From: Terasakiella pusilla DSM 6293
Lineage (GTDB): Bacteria > Pseudomonadota > Alphaproteobacteria > Rhodospirillales > Terasakiellaceae
Direction: 5' to 3'
Assembly (NCBI RefSeq): GCF_000688235.1
Contig: NZ_JHYO01000014.1
Location: 1-64,000, forward strand
Length of the DNA: 64,000 bases
Shown: piece by piece, positions 8,221 to 17,331 of the stretch
Position numbering within the stretch: position 1 is the first letter of the stretch
How the letters are laid out: each line of letters begins with the position of its first letter
The notes under the pieces: generated by a model
What the model was told of the DNA's origin: nothing
What the model saw: the letters and a program-made list of their open reading frames with translations, nothing else
The model's database searches: none
Program-made: the position numbers and the translations under genes

Positions 8221-9015
8221 TTATAATTTACCCGCAAAATCGACCATATAGCGCAAGCCGGTGATGGCACGGCTGCCGTACCATGACGTCATCTCCCCAT
8301 CAATGATGTGTAGCTTATCCATCGGTTGATTATAGGTTTCTGCAAACTCTGCCAGATGGGTGTCTTTAAACAAAAACGGCTCAGACGAAAACAGGATGGC
8401 GTCCACTTCGTCCAAGATCCCGCTGGTGAGATCAACTTCGGGGTAGCGTTTATCTGTCTCAACGGGTTGGGTGATCAGATTGACACTGGCAAGTGTGCGC
8501 GAGATATAGGTTTCTGGCGCAATGGTCATCCACGGATCTTTCCAGATAAAATAGAGCACCTTTTTTTGCGGCAGGTCACAGGCAGACATTTGCACGTGGG
8601 TGCGTGCAGCCTGTAGCTCGCTGATGAGGCGGGCGGCTTGGTCGCGGCGCTCAAAGATATTGCCCAGCAGTTTATAAAGCTCGATGTTATCTTCCGGCGC
8701 GTTGGGGTGGGTGACGACGATATTGGGGATGAACTCGCCCAGTTCCTCCACCAGTTCTTTCGGGTTTTCGTCGATATTGACAATCAGGTGCGTGGCGTTG
8801 AGGGCCTTCACCTTGTCCATATTAACCTGTTTGGTCCCGCCAACGCTTTTAACCTGTTTAACCAATTCTTTGGGATGCACACAAAAGGCGGTGCGCCCGA
8901 CAAGGGATTTGGACAAATCAAGGTCGAACAGCAGTTCGGTAATGCTGGGGACGAGTGAAAGGATGCGGGGGGTTGGGGCCGGTTGGTGTTCCTGACCGAG
9001 TGCGTCAATAAACAA
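8221..9015 (-). CDS. helical-backbone metal receptor (TroA/BtuF-like) without signal peptide
   Basis: A 264-aa protein similar to the BtuF/FhuD class of binding proteins: RILSLVPSITELLFDL near residues 18-33 and VGGTKQVNMDKVKALNATHLI around 58-78 mark the N-lobe, with the long connecting helix in the middle. BtuF-type proteins are normally periplasmic receptors for cobalamin or metal chelates, but this one has no signal peptide or lipobox and there is no ABC permease or ATPase beside it. It starts 9 bp after the STAS gene stop. A cytoplasmic ligand-sensing or storage role is possible but unproven. Confidence 0.75.
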   Translation of the reverse strand: MFIDALGQEHQPAPTPRILSLVPSITELLFDLDLSKSLVGRTAFCVHPKELVKQVKSVGGTKQVNMDKVKALNATHLIVNIDENPKELVEELGEFIPNIVVTHPNAPEDNIELYKLLGNIFERRDQAARLISELQAARTHVQMSACDLPQKKVLYFIWKDPWMTIAPETYISRTLASVNLITQPVETDKRYPEVDLTSGILDEVDAILFSSEPFLFKDTHLAEFAETYNQPMDKLHIIDGEMTSWYGSRAITGLRYMVDFAGKL

Positions 9016-9024
9016 GAAACTTAC

Positions 9025-9330
9025 CTAATCGATGATCTCAAAAAGTTCGTTAAAGCGAGACAGGTCAAACATGCGTTTCACCACTGTGTTTGCGCCGGAT
9101 AGGACAAGGGCGACGTCATGTTTTTGCGCGGTCTCATTCAGCTCAATTAACATACCGAGGCCAGCAGAATCGATATAGTCCAAGTCATCGACCTGCAAGA
9201 CCCAGCGTTTTTGCTCGGACGTGGGCAGGTAGGTCATAAGCTCCAGAAACTTGTCGCGCGAGGAGGGGAGAATATTGCCATAAAAAATGACCTGCTTGTC
9301 GTGATCTCTGTTTAAAAGAGAGTATTCCAT
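9025..9330 (-). CDS. STAS-domain protein (anti-anti-sigma type)
   Basis: A 101-aa single-domain STAS protein. The phosphorylatable serine motif DSAGLG is intact with S55, followed by MLIELNETA. STAS antagonists are switched by serine phosphorylation through an HPK-like partner kinase. No partner kinase or sigma factor lies nearby. It is upstream of and probably cotranscribed with the TroA-like gene. Confidence 0.85.
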   Translation of the reverse strand: MEYSLLNRDHDKQVIFYGNILPSSRDKFLELMTYLPTSEQKRWVLQVDDLDYIDSAGLGMLIELNETAQKHDVALVLSGANTVVKRMFDLSRFNELFEIID

Positions 9331-9464
9331 GTCGCGTCTTGGCTCCCCTGTCTCATTCTTATATGTTTGTCTAATTAATGTATGGGATACGCAATGAATT
9401 GCAATGAGATATTTCAGGTGTTATGAAATAAAAAATTCTGACCATACAGACAGGTTCCCGTTCC

Positions 9465-10118
9465 ATGTTTAAGCATCCCGATTTTGCAAACTTATTCGTC
9501 GTTGACCACCCGATGGTGCAACATAAACTGACCCATATGCGCAATAAAAAGACGTCTACCAAGACGTTTAGGGCGTTGCTGATCGAAATTTCGATGCTGA
9601 TGGGCTATGAATTGACACGCGATCTGCCGATCACGCAGGAAGCTATCGACACACCTGTGGTCCATATGCCGGACGCACCGGTCTTGGAAGGGCGCAAGGT
9701 TGCGGTTGTTCCGATTCTGCGTGCGGGTCAGGGGATGTCCGATGGATTGCTGGAACTGATGCCGTCTGCGCGTGTTGGGCATGTCGGCCTCTACCGTGAC
9801 CCTGAAACCCAGCGTCCGGTGGAATATCTGGTAAAATTGCCGGCGGTTGAGGGGCGCACCTTTATTTTGTGTGATCCGATGCTGGCGACCGGTCATTCTG
9901 CGGCGTATGCGGTGGATGTGTTGAACCGTGCAGGTGTGGCAGATAAAGATATTCGCCTGTTGGTTTTGGTTGCGGCACCAGAAGGCATGGAAGTGTTTGA
10001 AAAAGCACATCCTGAGGTGAAGGTCTTTACCGCTTCTCTTGATAGCCACCTGAACGAAAAAGCCTATATCGTCCCAGGTCTGGGCGATGCCGGAGATCGT
10101 CTGTTCGGCACGCTTTAA
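9465..10118 (+). CDS. upp: uracil phosphoribosyltransferase
   Basis: A 217-aa enzyme that makes UMP from uracil and PRPP for pyrimidine salvage. The PRPP-binding loop reads [16 protein letters not shown], with H where DPMLATGGSA is common, and the uracil-site C-terminal region [12 protein letters not shown] is present. It is convergent with uraA, the matching uptake gene; the two share a terminator hairpin. Confidence 0.96.
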   Translation: MFKHPDFANLFVVDHPMVQHKLTHMRNKKTSTKTFRALLIEISMLMGYELTRDLPITQEAIDTPVVHMPDAPVLEGRKVAVVPILRAGQGMSDGLLELMPSARVGHVGLYRDPETQRPVEYLVKLPAVEGRTFILCDPMLATGHSAAYAVDVLNRAGVADKDIRLLVLVAAPEGMEVFEKAHPEVKVFTASLDSHLNEKAYIVPGLGDAGDRLFGTL

Positions 10119-10141
10119 GGTTATTGTCATATTCAAAAGAA

Positions 10142-10171
10142 AAGGCGCTTCACATCGGAAGCGCCTTTTTT
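10142..10171. terminator. bidirectional terminator between upp and uraA
   Basis: AAGGCGCTTC (10142-10151) and GAAGCGCCTT (10158-10167) form a 10-bp stem followed by a T-run on the plus strand and an equivalent A/T tract for uraA on the minus strand. Confidence 0.85.
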
Positions 10172-10177
10172 GTGCTT

Positions 10178-11512
10178 TTATTCAGCCGGTTCTTCTTGAG
10201 AGAAGATAGAGCCACCTGCTTCAGCCGCATCGCGACCCGGCAGGATCAGGTTGAGAACCAGCCCGACAATGGTTGCCAGTGCCATACCTGCGATTTTGAA
10301 ATCACCGGGGAACTGGATAAACGCACCACCGATCCCGATGACCAGAATGACAGAAGCGATAATCAGGTTACGCTTCATGCCGAAGTCAACACGACGGTCG
10401 ATCAACATACGCATACCGCTGGACGCAATCACACCAAACAGCAGAATCGCAACACCGCCCATAACCGGAACCGGAATGGTCTGGATCAAGGCGCTGACAG
10501 TCCCCATAAAGCCGAAGACGACTGCGATACAGGCCGCACCACCGACAACAAAGACGGACATGACGCGGGTAATGGCGATAACGCCGATGTTTTCACCATA
10601 TGTGGTGTTTGGCGGGCCACCGATCAGGGCCGCAAGGATGGTTGCAAGACCATCACCTAGCAAAGAGCGATGCAGACCCGGTTCTTCAAGGAAATTACGG
10701 CCTGTCACTTTGGACAGGACCATCTGGTCGCCGATATGTTCCGCAATGGTCACAAACGCAACAGGGGCGATCAGGGCAACGGCAGTGATGGTCAGGATGG
10801 ACCCTTCACTGATGAAAGCGAACGTGAAGTCAGGCACAACAAACAGCGGTGCAGCAGCTACCTGAGAGAAATCGATGAGGCCAAGGCTCAGGCTGAGAAG
10901 ATAGCCACCTGTAATCCCGAACAAGATCGGGATCAGGGCAAACACACCGCGCATAAAGACAGAACAGGCGATTGTGATAAACAAGGTCACGAGCGCAACG
11001 CTGAAATGCACTGTGCTATATTCGTTTGTTGCCGGGTTATTCATCGCCATGTTGATGGCAATGGATGCGAGACCCAGACCGATCACCATGATCACGGGGC
11101 CAACGACAACCGGCGGCAACAGACGCATAAGCCATTTGACGCCAAACAGGTGAATGAGGATGGAAACCACCACATAGACCAGACCGGCGGAGATACAGCC
11201 TACAAGCGCGCCCGCACTGCCAATCCCTTCAATTTGGGAAGCGGCGATGATGGGGCCGATAAACGCAAAACTAGACCCGAGATAAGCCGGAATTTTACCA
11301 CGTGTACAAATGATATAAAGCAAAGTCCCCAGACCACTGCTGATCAGAGCGACGGATGGGTTCAGCCCTGTCAGGAAGGGAACGAGGATTGTTGCACCAA
11401 ACATGGCAAACAGATGCTGGGCACTCAGAATGATCCACAGGCCGGGGGTCGGGCGCTCGTGGACATCCAGAACAATATGATGATCTTGGCTCATCTTTTC
11501 TCTCTTGTTCAA
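10178..11512 (-). CDS. uraA: uracil/xanthine permease
   Basis: A 444-aa inner-membrane NCS2 transporter with about 14 hydrophobic segments. Family motifs include HLFAMFGATILVPFLTGLNP near residues 32-51, AEHIGDQMVLSKVTGRNF in the middle, and GGPPNTTYGENIGVIAITRV, the conserved substrate-side stretch. Function as a uracil importer is supported by the neighbouring upp gene, which would trap imported uracil as UMP. Confidence 0.95.
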   Translation of the reverse strand: MNKREKMSQDHHIVLDVHERPTPGLWIILSAQHLFAMFGATILVPFLTGLNPSVALISSGLGTLLYIICTRGKIPAYLGSSFAFIGPIIAASQIEGIGSAGALVGCISAGLVYVVVSILIHLFGVKWLMRLLPPVVVGPVIMVIGLGLASIAINMAMNNPATNEYSTVHFSVALVTLFITIACSVFMRGVFALIPILFGITGGYLLSLSLGLIDFSQVAAAPLFVVPDFTFAFISEGSILTITAVALIAPVAFVTIAEHIGDQMVLSKVTGRNFLEEPGLHRSLLGDGLATILAALIGGPPNTTYGENIGVIAITRVMSVFVVGGAACIAVVFGFMGTVSALIQTIPVPVMGGVAILLFGVIASSGMRMLIDRRVDFGMKRNLIIASVILVIGIGGAFIQFPGDFKIAGMALATIVGLVLNLILPGRDAAEAGGSIFSQEEPAE

Positions 11513-11652
11513 GTTATATAAACGGGATGCATAGCTATAAAAATGCTACAGAGGGTAGATTTTTAAGACTTTTAAGTAAATAGGGAAGTTTAGGTCAAGC
11601 CTAAAAGCTGTTAAGGTGAGGTTCACGTCACCTATTCGGTTGGGGAGGGAAT

Positions 11653-12339
11653 ATGCGCGTTATCATCATGGTTTTACTGGGGTTATTTTTGACAGCCCAA
11701 GGACAGGCGCAGGAAGCTCCGCAAGATACCTTATTGAAAGAACGGGGGTGGCTGGAACTGTTGTTTGACAACAAAAAACCGAATGTTTTTGCCACCCAGA
11801 CAGATGGCGCAATCATGGTCGGCAGTGATGCCAGTGTCTCTTTATTATATAAGCCGCTGTCGGTTGATCTTGCGCAGACACCTAGGCTCAGTTGGGCATG
11901 GAAGGTGGACCGCAGTGTCCCGCCGACCGATTTAAGCGTCAAGGGTAAGGATGATCGCTCCCTTGCCCTCTATATCAGTTTTCCCTTCGATGAAGCGCGC
12001 GCCGGATTCTGGGAACGTTTTGTGCGCAGCATCGTTGTGGCTTTAAAAGGGGAAGACACACCGGGGCGCGTGATTTCTTACGTCTGGGGCGGGGATTATG
12101 CGGCAGGGGAGATTATTGAAAGCCCGTACCTTAAAAGTGCAGGTGCCTTGATTGCCCTGCAAAAAGCCAACGCCCCGACCAGCAGATGGGTGAGTGAACA
12201 AGTGAATGTCGCCGCAGATTATGAACGGATTTTTGGCGAACCCGCAAATCAGCCCTACCAGATCGCGATCTCAGCCGATAGCGATGACACAGAAAGCCAA
12301 AGCATCGGCTGGATCAAAGACCTTGAATTTAAACCTTAA
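11653..12339 (+). CDS. exported DUF3047 protein
   Basis: A 228-aa protein with an N-terminal signal peptide (about residues 1-20, ending QGQAQ). The body matches the DUF3047 pattern: LSWAWKVDRSVPPTDLSVKG in the middle, a VISYVWGGDYAAGEII stretch, and a C-terminal ISADSDDTESQSIGWIKDLEF. Function is unknown. A GGGAGGGAAT ribosome site precedes the ATG. It ends 2 bp before the convergent ABC-F gene. Confidence 0.85.
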   Translation: MRVIIMVLLGLFLTAQGQAQEAPQDTLLKERGWLELLFDNKKPNVFATQTDGAIMVGSDASVSLLYKPLSVDLAQTPRLSWAWKVDRSVPPTDLSVKGKDDRSLALYISFPFDEARAGFWERFVRSIVVALKGEDTPGRVISYVWGGDYAAGEIIESPYLKSAGALIALQKANAPTSRWVSEQVNVAADYERIFGEPANQPYQIAISADSDDTESQSIGWIKDLEFKP

Positions 12340-12341
12340 GG

Positions 12342-14228
12342 CTAGAAGCTTGAGGCGTTTTCCAGTTGTTCGGCAGCGTCCAGCCATTCCATTTCGGCTT
12401 CTTCCAGCAGGTTGCTGATTTCACCGAGTTTGATTTGGAGGTCTTGAAGCTGGTCTGAGGGGCCGTCATAAATTTTCGGGTCTGCCATCTTTGTTTCCAG
12501 CTTCTCTTTTTCCGCGCTGAGTTTTTCCACGCGCTTTTCAGCATCCTTGGCGGCTTTGCGCAAAGGGGCTTGGGCGGCGCGTTGGGCGGCGCGGTCTTGG
12601 CGATTGGCTTTCTTTTGATTGGCCCCGTTGCTGCTGTCGTCGCCGGAGGATTTCTTTTCCGGTTTGCGGCTTTCAATCAACTGGCGTTTATATTCTTCCA
12701 GATCCCCTTCAAAGGACTTACAGCCGCCCTTTTCAACGATCCACAGGCGATCGCAAGTGAGTTCCAGCAGGTGCGGGTCGTGGCTGACCATAACGACCGC
12801 ACCGTCATAGGTGTTGATCGCCTGCACCAAGGCTTCGCGGCTATCCACATCAAGGTGGTTGGTCGGCTCATCGAGGAACATCAGATGCGGCGCTTCATAG
12901 CTCATAAGCGCAAACAAAAGACGCGCTTTTTCCCCACCAGACAGTTTTTCGATCTTGCTGTCGGCTTTATCACCTTCAAACCCAAAACGGCCCAACTGAG
13001 CACGCACTTTAGCTTCAATGGCATCGGGCATAAGGGCGGACATGTGATCGAACGGGGTTTTCTGCACGTTCAATTCATCGGTCTGGTGTTGGGCAAAATA
13101 GCCGACCTTCAGCTTGGAAGATTTACGCACTTGGCCTTCCAGCGGCGCAAGGCGCGAGGATAAAAGCTTGATCAGGGTCGATTTACCATTGCCGTTCGCC
13201 CCCAACAGGGCGATGCGGTCGTCCATATCGATGCGCAAGGACAGGTTTTTCAGGATCGGCTTGCCTTCTTCATAGCCAACCGAGGTGTCTTCCATGGCAA
13301 CCAATGGTGACGACAGCGGTTCCGGGTCGGGGAAGTTGAAGGAATAGGTCTTCTCTTCCATAACCGAGGCAATGGGTTCCATGCGTTCCAGCATCTTCAG
13401 GCGGCTTTGGGCCTGCTTGGCTTTGCTGGCCTTGGCGCGGAACCGATCAACAAAGCTTTGTAGGTGCTTACGCTGGGCGATTTGTTTGGATTGCGCCTTG
13501 GCTTGTAGTTCCAGCTTTTCACGGCGTGTTTTTTCAAACGTATCGTAGTTGCCGCCATATCGGGTCAGCTTGCAATGTTCCAGATGGACAATTTCATCGA
13601 CCACATTGTTCAGCAACGCGCGTTCGTGGCTGATGACCAAGAAGGTGCCTTGATAACGTTTGAGATAATCTTCCAGCCACATGACCGCTTCCAAGTCAAG
13701 GTGGTTGGTCGGCTCATCCAGCAGCAGCAGGTCTGGGTTTGCAAACAGGGCCGCTGCCAAGGCCACGCGCATCTGCCACCCGCCGGAAAAGTCGCTACAG
13801 GGGCGTTGCTGGGCGTCGTGGTCAAAGCCCAGACCACTCAGGATGGTTGCGGCACGTGCGGGCGCGGTATGGGCGTCAATATCGGCAAGGCGGGAATGAA
13901 TTTCCCCGATACGGTGGGGATCGGTTGCCGTGTCTGCCTCTTTTAACAGGGCGTCGCGTTCAAGGTCGGCTTTTAGGACCGTTTCCAGCAAGGTATCGCT
14001 GCCGGTTGGCGCTTCCTGTGCGACTCGTCCGACGCGGGCGCGCCGTTGCACCGTGAGGCTGCCATCGTCCGGCATCACTTCTTCAAGGATCAGTTTAAAC
14101 AGGGTGGATTTACCTGTGCCGTTTTTGCCGACCAGTCCCACTTTGTGTCCGGCAGGCACCACAACGGTTGCCTGATCGAACAGCATACGCCCGCCAATGC
14201 GGTATGTCAGATCATTGATGTGTAACAT
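12342..14228 (-). CDS. ABC-F family ATPase (Uup/YheS-like)
   Basis: A 628-aa protein with two ABC ATPase domains and no membrane spans, the ABC-F layout of ribosome-associated factors. Walker A motifs are GKNGTGKST (domain 1) and GANGNGKST (domain 2); Walker B/H-switch LLLDEPTNHLDL and MFLDEPTNHLDV are intact. The linker between domains is rich in charged residues. The last ~110 residues are a charged coiled coil (SRKPEKKSSGDD... to the end). It probably acts on ribosome or translation quality control; resistance-type function is possible but not indicated. Confidence 0.93.
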   Translation of the reverse strand: MLHINDLTYRIGGRMLFDQATVVVPAGHKVGLVGKNGTGKSTLFKLILEEVMPDDGSLTVQRRARVGRVAQEAPTGSDTLLETVLKADLERDALLKEADTATDPHRIGEIHSRLADIDAHTAPARAATILSGLGFDHDAQQRPCSDFSGGWQMRVALAAALFANPDLLLLDEPTNHLDLEAVMWLEDYLKRYQGTFLVISHERALLNNVVDEIVHLEHCKLTRYGGNYDTFEKTRREKLELQAKAQSKQIAQRKHLQSFVDRFRAKASKAKQAQSRLKMLERMEPIASVMEEKTYSFNFPDPEPLSSPLVAMEDTSVGYEEGKPILKNLSLRIDMDDRIALLGANGNGKSTLIKLLSSRLAPLEGQVRKSSKLKVGYFAQHQTDELNVQKTPFDHMSALMPDAIEAKVRAQLGRFGFEGDKADSKIEKLSGGEKARLLFALMSYEAPHLMFLDEPTNHLDVDSREALVQAINTYDGAVVMVSHDPHLLELTCDRLWIVEKGGCKSFEGDLEEYKRQLIESRKPEKKSSGDDSSNGANQKKANRQDRAAQRAAQAPLRKAAKDAEKRVEKLSAEKEKLETKMADPKIYDGPSDQLQDLQIKLGEISNLLEEAEMEWLDAAEQLENASSF

Positions 14229-14292
14229 AAGGCGCTAGATACCACATTTTGCGGTTATTTCACCATGAAAGTTCAAATTAATAATTGTGCAG

Positions 14293-14321
14293 TTGCAAAA
14301 TTCTTTTGGGCGCTGTATAAG
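14293..14321 (+). promoter_or_regulatory. ndk promoter
   Basis: TTGCAA (14293-14298), a 17-bp spacer and TATAAG (14316-14321) form a sigma-70-like promoter about 70 bp before the ndk ATG. Confidence 0.55.
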
Positions 14322-14392
14322 GCGGCCACTTTGTCGCTGGGATTTGGCCCAGAGGCTTCACAGAGATTTTTAATAAAAGGGGTTTCCCTGTT

Positions 14393-14815
14393 ATGGCTAT
14401 CGAACAAACACTGTCTATCATCAAGCCGGACGCGACACGTCGCAACCTGACTGGTAAAATTGTTGCACGTTTCGAAGAAAAAGGTCTTCGCGTTGTTGCT
14501 TCCAAACGTATTCAACTGACTCGCAAACAGGCTGAAGGCTTCTACGCTGTTCACTCTGAGCGTTCTTTCTTCGGTGAACTGGTTGACTACATGATCTCCG
14601 AACCTGTTGTAGTACAAGTTCTGGAAGGCGAAAACGCTATCCTCGCTAACCGCGAAATCATGGGCGCAACAAACCCGGCGAACGCTGACGAAGGCACAAT
14701 CCGTAAAGATTTCGCCATCGACGTTCAAGAAAACTCCGTACACGGTTCCGACGCTCCGGAAACTGCTGCAGAAGAGATTGCTTATTTCTTTAGCGAATGC
14801 GAAATCGTTGGCTAA
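14393..14815 (+). CDS. ndk: nucleoside diphosphate kinase with an element-supplied C-terminus
   Basis: A 140-aa enzyme that moves the gamma-phosphate of NTPs to NDPs through a phosphohistidine. It starts [20 protein letters not shown]; the catalytic His is H117 in SVHGSD. The 53 bp from codon 111 to within codon 128 are repeated exactly at 19775-19827, 5 kb downstream, where they lead into a second, slightly different ndk 3' end. The current C-terminus ([14 protein letters not shown]) therefore appears to be supplied by the integrated element, replacing the displaced version ([14 protein letters not shown]). The reading frame stays intact, so the enzyme should be functional. Confidence 0.97.
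   Translation: MAIEQTLSIIKPDATRRNLTGKIVARFEEKGLRVVASKRIQLTRKQAEGFYAVHSERSFFGELVDYMISEPVVVQVLEGENAILANREIMGATNPANADEGTIRKDFAIDVQENSVHGSDAPETAAEEIAYFFSECEIVG
14723..14775 (+). repeat. attL-type direct repeat in ndk (53 bp)
   Basis: The 53 bp starting GTTCAAGAAAACTCC and ending GCTGCAGAAGA are identical to 19775-19827. This copy lies inside the functional ndk, covers the catalytic His codon, and marks the left boundary of the integrated element. The crossover must lie within it. Confidence 0.9.
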
Positions 14816-14910
14816 GGATACTGCGGTTTTTTAACTGTGGTTGCCTGTGCGATTTCTGTTGTTGATGTTACATCCAACAGTATAGGACGGTTTCAATAAT
14901 CGTCAATCAC

Positions 14911-14938
14911 TGCACAAGAATTGCACAAGTTTGCACAA
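14911..14938. repeat. three phased TGCACAA repeats (left arm sites)
   Basis: TGCACAA occurs at 14911, 14922 and 14932, spaced 11 and 10 bp, about one helical turn. TGCACAG/TGCACAA with 11-bp spacing occur at 19648 and 19659 beside the recombinase start. Both sets lie about 110-140 bp inside the direct repeats, as expected for arm-type integrase binding sites. Confidence 0.6.
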
Positions 14939-14967
14939 AGACCAGATGGGTGACCGTCTGGTCTTTT
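14937..14967 (+). terminator. element-borne terminator downstream of ndk
   Basis: AAAGACCAGA (14937-14946) and TCTGGTCTTT (14957-14966) form a 10-bp stem followed by TTGTTTTT. It would end ndk transcription now that the original terminator is 5 kb away. Confidence 0.8.
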
Positions 14968-15769
14968 TGTTTTTGGGGCATTGGGGCACAGTTTCGACAG
15001 CGTTTGATAAATAACGGTAGGCGAAAAAAACTGTTAGGTGATTCGCATAGTTTATTGCTTTTTCTGAAACCAGTATGGGACAATAAACATCTCAAGGGGT
15101 TCTATTGAACCAAGGGTGATTTCTGGGACCATCAGACCAGCACCATCAGACTGCCCCCCTCGGTCGTTTCGATATCGGTTAATCGTATCCCAATACGCAC
15201 CAATCAGTGGCGTTGGACTCTTAGGTTAATCGGTTGCTGCGAAGTAAAATAAAAAACAACCGCACCCTTAAAAGAGACAGGCTCTCACTCGGAATTGTGA
15301 ACCTGTCAGTTCCGCATGGTTGGTATTGTGGCTATGTGGAACCGCTTCTTAAATGATAACCGTTTTGCCTTCGGGCAGAAGACCGTCTTGATGCGCTGGT
15401 TTTCGGAAACCGCCAGTGTTCTTTAACGAAAGATACATAGACGACAATACAGACTTTACGATGACCTCGTTGCAAGTTTTTCGTTCCCTTTGTTTTTGGA
15501 TAAATTATGAATTTCAAGAACAGGGGGATTAGAAGTCTTTCTTGCTTCCTGTTGCAAGGACACGCTTACCGCATCAAAAAATGAAACCCAGATAAATGAT
15601 ATTGAATTTCATCAATCAGAGAAAAGCAACGACACGTACAGCGAGTGAGTTTACGAACGAGATGAAGGGGCGGTTGCTCGACTCTTGAAGCGTTAGCGAA
15701 AGAGGCGATCAAGTTTTAAGACAAAACGTCCCATGCGCTTTAAACGAGATTTTGCTGGAAAGATTCTTT

Positions 15770-16126
15770 TCATGCCATGACGAAGAAATCTGGATAGGTG
15801 GTATGCAGTGCGTGATATTGGCATCCATTGAATCCGGTGGGCACTTCGATGACACCAGCCGATAACGTTGGACTTAACTCACTACCCTTGAATTCCAATC
15901 CATCACATATCAGCACAGCGTTTTGTATCATGCTTTGCAGTTCTTCTGTCGTTTTAGCCAGCGCAGCAACCAGCACGGTGATTTTGTCACTAATGCACTG
16001 TACCTGACTGGAAGCCGATGGCACAAACACATCAACCGCCGTGGAATCAAATGGGTTGTGAAAGTGGACGGTGAAGGCGAACGCACTGGGTTCATCTGTT
16101 GGTTCATATATATCATTAATGCGCAT
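15770..16126 (-). CDS. hypothetical element protein (118 aa)
   Basis: I chose the ATG at 16126 (MRINDIYEPTDEPSAFAFTV...), which has an AGGGG ribosome site and a normal 11-bp overlap with the preceding gene; the longer frame would overlap that gene by hundreds of bases. No recognisable domain. It is mildly hydrophobic in the middle (CISDKITVLVAALAKTTEEL) without a clear membrane span. It is the last gene of a three-gene minus-strand operon. Confidence 0.65.
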   Translation of the reverse strand: MRINDIYEPTDEPSAFAFTVHFHNPFDSTAVDVFVPSASSQVQCISDKITVLVAALAKTTEELQSMIQNAVLICDGLEFKGSELSPTLSAGVIEVPTGFNGCQYHALHTTYPDFFVMA

Positions 16127-16547
16127 GAATTGCCCCTGTGCGATCCACTTTGATCGCGATGGATTGCTGTTGAAAGTCCACCCGAATAATATTGCCGACG
16201 ATTTCAATACGCGATTTCTTGAGCGTGTAATCACCAATCGGGCAAGAAAGGCTCGGGGTGAAGGTTTTGACGAGATTTTCCACTTCCTCATGGTCGATGG
16301 CGTTGGCAACAATATTGCCATAGCATTCGCACACGGCGATGATTTTATCACCGCCGACCACTTCAAATGCGATGTCGCTCGGCTGGTTGCCGATGATTTG
16401 GTTATCAAGGATTATATGGGCTTTTTCTGGTGCCGTGTCTGATTGAATATTACAGGTACCTAAAACACGTATCGGAACGATATAGGCGTGTTTTTTCTTG
16501 GGTGTCGGCATGTTCTGGATGTGGGATGCTACTTCATTGATACGCAT
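16116..16547 (-). CDS. hypothetical element protein (143 aa)
   Basis: ATG at 16547 with a GGAGG site 7 bp upstream; a GTG one codon earlier is possible. The start overlaps the preceding stop by one base (TGATG), indicating translational coupling. The protein (MRINEVASHIQNMPTPKKKH...) looks like a small beta-rich soluble protein; no domain recognised. Its N-terminal MRIN is shared with the downstream protein, but similarity does not extend further. Confidence 0.7.
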   Translation of the reverse strand: MRINEVASHIQNMPTPKKKHAYIVPIRVLGTCNIQSDTAPEKAHIILDNQIIGNQPSDIAFEVVGGDKIIAVCECYGNIVANAIDHEEVENLVKTFTPSLSCPIGDYTLKKSRIEIVGNIIRVDFQQQSIAIKVDRTGAIHAH

Positions 16548-16837
16548 CACGCTACCTCCAGTTTAGCATGGGCGCGGGTGTACAATTCTTGCCAGATATG
16601 AGTTTGCAAATCGGCTACGGTTGCTGCTGTTTCTGGTTGGTCTGCCAGTTCCATTACAAGGGTGCCCAAATCAATGAATAGATGAAATAGGGCTTCTGTT
16701 GTTACCGTGCTTTTGCGACACCAAACTGATCGCGCATAGGCGGGGGTGCGCCCCATCATGGCGCTGAGTTCTTCGGATGACGTGATAATATTCAAGCGGT
16801 GTAGTTCGGTGAAGATGGTCTTGGTGATACAGGTCAT
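16547..16837 (-). CDS. small helix-turn-helix-like protein (DUF6626-type)
   Basis: A 96-aa protein with SSEELSAMMGRTPAYARSVW near residues 19-38, the pattern of small DUF6626-type proteins common on alphaproteobacterial islands; the assignment is from memory and tentative. The fold suggests a HTH-like DNA-binding segment, so it could regulate the element's minus-strand operon, of which it is the first gene. A CGGAGA ribosome site precedes the ATG. Confidence 0.6.
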   Translation of the reverse strand: MTCITKTIFTELHRLNIITSSEELSAMMGRTPAYARSVWCRKSTVTTEALFHLFIDLGTLVMELADQPETAATVADLQTHIWQELYTRAHAKLEVA

Positions 16838-16945
16838 ATGGGTCTCCGTTGGTCGTTTCTAACGTCAATTATTTATCGCTAAATACGAAACATAAGACCG
16901 CCCTATTAAGACGGAAAATCACAATAATATGCACGGAGAAGACAT

Positions 16946-17230
16946 ATGCTCTGCAACCAAGCCGCACGGATAACGATTGACCCGACACGCCATCACCATG
17001 ACGTTCTAAAATCCCTTCATACAGACTATATGCTGAAAGAAAGAGTGACCATTATGGATAAGGACAGCATCGCTACACTTGATGGTCAATGGTACCTGAA
17101 AGGGCGCAAATCCATCATCACAGATGGCATCGGTACACCGTTGGACCGTGATGCCATCCGTGATGAGATTGATATGCTTGGCGACTGCACCGTCTATATC
17201 TGGTCCTACCCGATCTACCGGCAGAAATGA
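16946..17230 (+). CDS. hypothetical element protein (94 aa)
   Basis: ATG at 16946 with a GGAGAA ribosome site 5 bp upstream. A second in-frame ATG (17054, MDKDSIATLDGQWYL...) begins the more protein-like half and could be the true start. No domain recognised. It is divergent from the DUF6626-type gene, with ~108 bp between them that should hold both promoters. Confidence 0.55.
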   Translation: MLCNQAARITIDPTRHHHDVLKSLHTDYMLKERVTIMDKDSIATLDGQWYLKGRKSIITDGIGTPLDRDAIRDEIDMLGDCTVYIWSYPIYRQK

Positions 17231-17331
17231 TACACCGCAATATAATAATGAGCGCAGAAACCACCGGGTATTCCCAGATGAAAACCCGGTGTTTATCCTT
17301 CAAGTAAACCTATACTTGGAGGATTTTTTTT

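Larger units (their letters stand above)
14776..15769. other. ndk tail and long apparently noncoding stretch of the element
   Basis: After the ndk stop (14815) there are ~950 bp with no convincing gene. It holds the TGCACAA arm-site repeats (14911-14938), a terminator (14937-14967), a GGTTC-TATT-GAACC hairpin near 15099-15112, two copies of ACCATCAGAC (starting near 15128 and 15142), a TGCC-TTCG-GGCA tetraloop-type hairpin near 15366-15377, and a 35-codon plus-strand frame (15317-15424, MVGIVAMWNRF...). This could be a decayed gene, an origin or control region, or a noncoding RNA; I cannot choose. Confidence 0.5.

Noticed and set aside
10670-11521. 283-codon plus-strand frame
   Set aside because: Antisense to uraA; low-complexity composition typical of a shadow frame.
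14907-15517. Short minus-strand frames (62 and 61 codons) in the element's empty stretch
   Set aside because: They overlap the arm-site repeats and terminator or lack ribosome sites; no protein-like pattern.
14968-15769. Possible tmRNA, retron RNA or tRNA in the element
   Set aside because: No tag-peptide code, no reverse transcriptase gene nearby, and no cloverleaf could be built; left as an unexplained region.
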